NCBI GenBank assembly: GCA_019749855.1
Contig: JAIEPI010000181.1
Location: 1-15,243 of the forward strand
DNA: 15,243 nucleotides
From: Rickettsiales bacterium
GTDB lineage: Bacteria > Pseudomonadota > Alphaproteobacteria > Rickettsiales > UBA998
Direction of reading: 5' to 3'
Under the pieces are notes generated by a model. The model saw nothing but the letters and a program-made list of their open reading frames with translations. It searched no databases and was not told the DNA's origin. Shown here one piece after another: positions 14,273-15,243 of the stretch. Positions within the stretch are counted from its first letter, which is position 1. The number at the start of each line of letters is the position of its first letter. The position numbers and the translations under genes were made by a program.

Positions 14273-15243
14273 ATGCGCGATTTAATTTATTGGCTAACTG
14301 TTATTTTCTCGGTGCTACTGCTGAACAGTAGTGTGGCTTATGCACAAGTGGACATCACGGCGCCTGTCGCGATAAAGGGCGTGCTAACCAATGAATTTTT
14401 TGGACCTGCAGTACGGCATGTTTCTCGGCCTAAACATGCGTTGGTCTTATTTGGAAATCCTAAATATCCCGCATGGTTCCGCCATTTTGATTATGTAAAT
14501 GTGAAAGCGCCCAAAGGCGGCACCGTAAAGCTTTATACCCCCACCGCTTTCGACAGCCTGAACCCATTTATTCTCAAAGGTATTCCGGCGCCAGGCATGT
14601 TAGAGCTTTTCTATGACAGCCTGATGGTACGAGCGCTCGACGAACCACAGACCTACTATCCACTAATTGCTAAATCAGTTGATTTATATGAAGATCGCTC
14701 GCAAGCCCTGTTTCAACTGAATCCCAAAGCACGCTGGCATGATGGCACCGCCATTACGGCGGAAGACGTCGTCTGGTCTCTTGAAGCGCTCAAATCCCGC
14801 GGTTCGCCGCCCTATCAGCTCTTGTATAAACCCATTACGGCTATTGCTGAAGGGCCACAACGCGTGCATTTCTATTTTAGTGATGCCACTAACCGCGAAT
14901 TGCCATTTTATGCAGCATCGATGCCTATTTTTCCCAAGAAATACTATCAATCACTTGATTTCTCCAAGACAACGCTAACACCGCCACTAGGGGGTGGACC
15001 TTATAAAATTCAATCGATTGATCCAGGTCGACGAATCGTTTTTACACGCGCCGAGAATTACTGGGCAACGGACATTCCCACTCGTCGCGGCCTGTTTAAC
15101 TTCGGCACGGTGCGCTATGATGTCTATCGCGATGAAACAGTGGCGCTTGAGGCATTTAAGGCGCATGAATATGATGAGCGCGAGGAGTTTATTGCCCGCA
15201 ATTGGGCGACCGCTTATGATTTTGCCGCCGCGCGCGATGGCCG
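14273..15243 (+). CDS. yejA: YejA-like extracellular solute-binding protein, family 5 (3' end cut by window edge)
   Basis: The first 323 codons are present; full-length relatives have about 600. A Sec signal peptide (about 1-24, cleavage after AYA) sends the protein to the periplasm, where family members capture oligopeptides for an ABC importer. Diagnostic stretches are GNPKYPAWFRHFDYVNVKAP followed by KGGTVKLYTPTAFDSLNPF (61-99), closely resembling YejA-type proteins. WHDGTAITAEDVVWSLEAL (155-173) and LGGGPYKI follow, both general family-5 features, and late in the visible part the YejA-like NWATAYDF. The reading frame has no stop to the right edge. The start is the first ATG before the signal peptide. 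No ABC permease or ATPase genes are in view; they may lie beyond the edge. Some relatives annotated this way import other substrates. Confidence 0.88.
   Translation, partial: MRDLIYWLTVIFSVLLLNSSVAYAQVDITAPVAIKGVLTNEFFGPAVRHVSRPKHALVLFGNPKYPAWFRHFDYVNVKAPKGGTVKLYTPTAFDSLNPFILKGIPAPGMLELFYDSLMVRALDEPQTYYPLIAKSVDLYEDRSQALFQLNPKARWHDGTAITAEDVVWSLEALKSRGSPPYQLLYKPITAIAEGPQRVHFYFSDATNRELPFYAASMPIFPKKYYQSLDFSKTTLTPPLGGGPYKIQSIDPGRRIVFTRAENYWATDIPTRRGLFNFGTVRYDVYRDETVALEAFKAHEYDEREEFIARNWATAYDFAAARDG

Noticed and set aside
1..15243. CRISPR array, insertion sequence, prophage or tRNA attachment site
   Set aside because: No spaced direct repeats, transposase, integrase or tRNA-like cloverleaf was recognised on either strand. 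ccdAB is the only accessory-type element.

Overview
The window reads as ordinary chromosome of a Gram-negative alphaproteobacterium, with one small toxin-antitoxin pair and several regulatory details worth checking. The main clues to lineage are a DUF3035/BamF-type lipoprotein, a split pair of M16 peptidases, a membrane-anchored mitochondrial-type cytochrome c facing kdsB, and an adenosine-kinase-like PfkB protein. KdsB and the lipoproteins imply an LPS-bearing outer membrane. Species cannot be named from this sequence, and no RNA genes, CRISPR arrays or insertion sequences were seen.

Left block (1-5570, all minus strand): a likely operon secF - ribF - lspA - bamF-like lipoprotein - M16 peptidase with zinc site - M16 peptidase lacking the zinc site (cut by the left edge). 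Genes are mostly 3 bp apart or overlapping; the only sizeable gap is 90 bp between lspA and the lipoprotein. The theme is envelope biogenesis: Sec export, lipoprotein signal-peptide removal, outer-membrane assembly and periplasmic proteolysis.

Middle block (5571-10264): diverging from secF, a short SET-domain protein gene is followed after 6 bp by murJ (lipid II flippase). MurJ runs tail-to-tail into uppP (undecaprenyl-diphosphate phosphatase), and the two coding regions overlap by 77 bp on opposite strands. serB lies just upstream of uppP in the same minus-strand unit. miaA diverges from serB.

Right block (10276-15243): an adenosine-kinase-like gene and kdsB overlap by ATGA on the minus strand. 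A membrane-anchored cytochrome c diverges from kdsB. Next comes a minus-strand ccdA-ccdB type toxin-antitoxin operon whose toxin stop codon shares the palindrome TTAA with the cytochrome stop. An NfeD-family membrane protein diverges from ccdA. Last is the first 323 codons of a YejA-like peptide-binding protein, cut by the right edge.

Points most worth a second look: the antisense overlap of two undecaprenyl-cycle genes; a CcdB homologue lacking the C-terminal Trp-Gly-Ile of F-plasmid CcdB; -10-like boxes 5-6 bases upstream of the start codons of miaA, the NfeD gene and the yejA-like gene (possible leaderless mRNAs); a perfect inverted repeat overlapping the putative yejA-like -35 box; and a SET-domain protein apparently co-transcribed with murJ.
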